A stretch of 42,893 bases of DNA from Opitutales bacterium (GTDB lineage Bacteria; Verrucomicrobiota; Verrucomicrobiia; Opitutales; T3Sed10-336), in contig JAIUMY010000016.1 of the NCBI GenBank assembly GCA_022565335.1, positions 1 to 42,893 on the forward strand. The letters are read 5' to 3'. Of the stretch, positions 41,343 through 42,893 are shown in pieces. A model generated the notes under the pieces. The model made no database searches. It was given only the letters and a program-made list of their open reading frames with translations, and was not told the origin of the DNA. The position numbers were made by a program, and so were the translations under genes. Numbering within the stretch: the first letter of the stretch is position 1; the number at the start of each line of letters is the position of its first letter.

Positions 41343-42662
41343 TTAGATAAACTGGTTAACGATGTCTTCCAGTAGCTCTTGGCGCCCACTGGTATTCGGG
41401 GTGAGCTCGCCTTTTTCCATTACATAGGCTTCAATATCCTCGAGAGAAACTTCCCCTTTTTCTATTTTCGCGCCAAATCCGGAATCCCAAGTTGCGTAGC
41501 GGTCCTTTACAAACTGCTCCAGACGGCCATCCGCACGGATTTCCGAGGCAATCTTGAGGCCCCGGGCAAATGCATCCATGCCCGCAATGTGCGCATAAAC
41601 CAAATCAATGGGCTCAAAACTCTCGCGACGCACCTTGGCATCAAAATTCAAGCCCCCGGTAGTAAACCCGCCCATTTTGAGCACCCGAAGCATGATTTGC
41701 GTAGTCAAATAAATATCCGTCGGGAACTGGTCTGTATCCCAGCCCACCAAAGTATCACCCATATTGGCATCGATCGACCCGAGCGCGTCGGCCCCAATGG
41801 CGGCCTCCAACTCGTGCTGCATGGTGTGCCCTGCGAGGGTTGCATGATTCGTCTCGATATTGAGCTTAAAGTAATCCAGCAAATCGTATTCCCGCAGGAA
41901 ATTTAAACAAGCCGCTACATCAGAATCATACTGGTGAGTGGTCGGCTCCATGGGTTTGGGCTCAATATAGAAAGGCCCTTTGAATCCGATTTTCTTTTTA
42001 TGCTCAACTGCCAGATGCAAGAGTTTGGCCAAATGGTCAAGCTCCCTCTTCATATCGGTGTTCAACAAAGTAGCATAGCCCTCGCGGCCGCCCCAGAACA
42101 CATAGCCCTCACCATTCAACCGGTGGGTTACCTCCAAGGCTTTCTTCACCTGCGCCGCCCCATAGGCAAATATGTCTGCGTTAGGCGCCGTTCCGGCACC
42201 CATGGCATAACGTGGATGGGTAAACAAACAAGCCGTTCCCCAAAGCAATTTTATGCCGGTTTCTTTCTGGTGAGCTTCCAACTCATCCGCAACGGCATCA
42301 AGGTTGGCATTACTTTCCGCCAGGGTTTTTCCTTCCGGGGCCACATCCCGATCATGAAAAGCATAAAAGGGTACGCCCAGCTTTTGCATAAAAGTAAAGG
42401 CTTCCTGGACCCGGTTCTTCGCATTGGCAAGGGAGTCGCTTCCGTCATCCCAGGGACGCAGAGCCGTTCCCGCACCAAATGGATCGGCCAGTGGATTACG
42501 AAAAGTGTGCCAGTAAACCACGGAAAAACGAAGATGTTCCTTCATGGTCTTGCCTTCGACGACTTCATCAGCGTTGTAGTGCTTGAAAGCCAGGGGATTT
42601 TTACTTTTCGGTCCTTCAAAGGTAATTTGAGGGAGTTCGTTAAAGGAGGTCAGGTTTTTCAT
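41343..42662 (-). CDS. xylA: Xylose isomerase
   Basis: The ATG at 42660-42662 gives 439 residues, the normal length of class II xylose isomerases. A TTG-initiated extension to 42731 is not needed. The enzyme converts D-xylose to D-xylulose with two divalent metals. Seen are [33 protein letters not shown] (catalytic His and Asp), [35 protein letters not shown] and [19 protein letters not shown] with the metal ligands, and the C-terminal [13 protein letters not shown]. It heads the xylA-xylB(-mdh) unit. No xylose transporter or XylR regulator is within the window. A promoter-like sequence precedes it. Confidence 0.97.
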   Translation of the reverse strand: MKNLTSFNELPQITFEGPKSKNPLAFKHYNADEVVEGKTMKEHLRFSVVYWHTFRNPLADPFGAGTALRPWDDGSDSLANAKNRVQEAFTFMQKLGVPFYAFHDRDVAPEGKTLAESNANLDAVADELEAHQKETGIKLLWGTACLFTHPRYAMGAGTAPNADIFAYGAAQVKKALEVTHRLNGEGYVFWGGREGYATLLNTDMKRELDHLAKLLHLAVEHKKKIGFKGPFYIEPKPMEPTTHQYDSDVAACLNFLREYDLLDYFKLNIETNHATLAGHTMQHELEAAIGADALGSIDANMGDTLVGWDTDQFPTDIYLTTQIMLRVLKMGGFTTGGLNFDAKVRRESFEPIDLVYAHIAGMDAFARGLKIASEIRADGRLEQFVKDRYATWDSGFGAKIEKGEVSLEDIEAYVMEKGELTPNTSGRQELLEDIVNQFI

Positions 42663-42676
42663 GGAAATGTACAAAT

Positions 42677-42691
42677 GGGGTTGAAAACCCC
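42677..42691. promoter_or_regulatory. Small palindrome in the xylA leader
   Basis: GGGGTT (42677-42682) and AACCCC (42686-42691) form a perfect 6-base inverted repeat around GAA. It lies between the proposed xylA -10 box and the start codon and could be an operator or a short leader hairpin. No regulator gene is in view to test this. Confidence 0.35.
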
Positions 42692-42692
42692 C

Positions 42693-42721
42693 ATAGCAAT
42701 CGTCACGACCAGACCAGTCAA
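42693..42721 (-). promoter_or_regulatory. Possible sigma-70-type promoter of xylA
   Basis: On the minus strand TTGACT (42721-42716) and TGCTAT (42698-42693) stand 17 bases apart, about 30 bases upstream of the xylA start. The -35 box is good (5 of 6), the -10 box is poor (3 of 6). Call by eye only. Confidence 0.35.
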
Positions 42722-42782
42722 GGAGAAACAACCTAATAAAGGCGAATCAGTCCATTTTGCATCACTCCGTTTCGGACCTTAT

Positions 42783-42893
42783 TTATTTTCGCCAAAACCG
42801 TCTTTTCCCGCTCGATACTCCCTCAAAAACGCTTTCTTTGGGAGGACGCAATCTCTCTTTCACCAAATCGCCAAGGAGATCTCCCAGCTTTTC
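42783..42893 (-). CDS. Possible C-terminal fragment of an upstream minus-strand gene
   Basis: The last 111 bases are open on the minus strand, entering from the right edge and ending in TAA at 42785-42783, 121 bases before the xylA start. The 36 residues include LGDLLGDLVKERLRPP and end FWRK. Codon choice looks natural, but the plus strand is also open here, so coding is uncertain and no family is recognised. Confidence 0.25.
   Translation of the reverse strand, partial: EKLGDLLGDLVKERLRPPKESVFEGVSSGKRRFWRK

Overview
The window looks like a chromosomal stretch of a Gram-negative bacterium, most likely a marine or aquatic verrucomicrobium of the Opitutae/Puniceicoccales type. This is inference: the housekeeping proteins, an SHD1 (SLA1 homology) secreted protein, a partner-switching cassette, LolCD and a TonB-like protein fit a PVC-group cell with an outer membrane, but no rRNA is present to settle it. 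Nearly all start codons lack a Shine-Dalgarno sequence. There are no rRNA genes, CRISPR arrays or insertion sequences, no gap above 300 bases, and one tRNA (Cys).

Layout: (1) 1-2815, the tail of a DUF4351/Rpn-type protein, the lysA-panB pair on the minus strand and a small Arg-rich membrane protein. (2) 2877-12545, a secreted heparinase II/III-like protein, then a minus-strand cyanate unit read from about 11.5 kb down to 5.1 kb: a cytosolic NasS-like binding protein, a Tat-exported CynA/NrtA-type binding protein, CynB-type permease, CynD-type ATPase, cyanase (cynS) and an alginate-export-family porin. A LysR regulator diverges from it. The porin is followed by a clear intrinsic terminator. 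Hairpins lie between cynA and cynB and between cynS and the porin. The unit could take cyanate through both membranes and convert it to ammonia and CO2. (3) 12580-18414, a signalling island: NMT1/THI5-like periplasmic binding protein and Cache-HAMP-PP2C phosphatase on the minus strand, and, divergently, a STAS protein, an RsbW-like kinase and a protein fusing a solute-binding domain to a TRIC-type channel domain. (4) 18399-26281, an RluA pseudouridine synthase, an SHD1 protein, two tandem paralogous proteins with an ASKHA/PilM-like cytoplasmic half, one membrane span and a lectin-like outer half, and a divergent pseudo-receiver/coiled-coil protein. (5) 26320-38577, mostly housekeeping: aroC, a P-loop-less CobW-like protein, a TonB-like protein, yifB, nadK, valS, tRNA-Cys, mnmM, lolD, lolC, rplU and rpmA. 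(6) 38755-42662, mdh, xylB and xylA on the minus strand (xylose to xylulose 5-phosphate, plus malate dehydrogenase).

The best candidates for undescribed biology are the binding-protein/TRIC fusion next to the partner-switching genes, the tandem ASKHA-TM-lectin pair with its pseudo-receiver neighbour, and the cyanate unit with its own NasS-like protein, porin and unusual permease insert. Functions are read from motifs only; no database search was possible.
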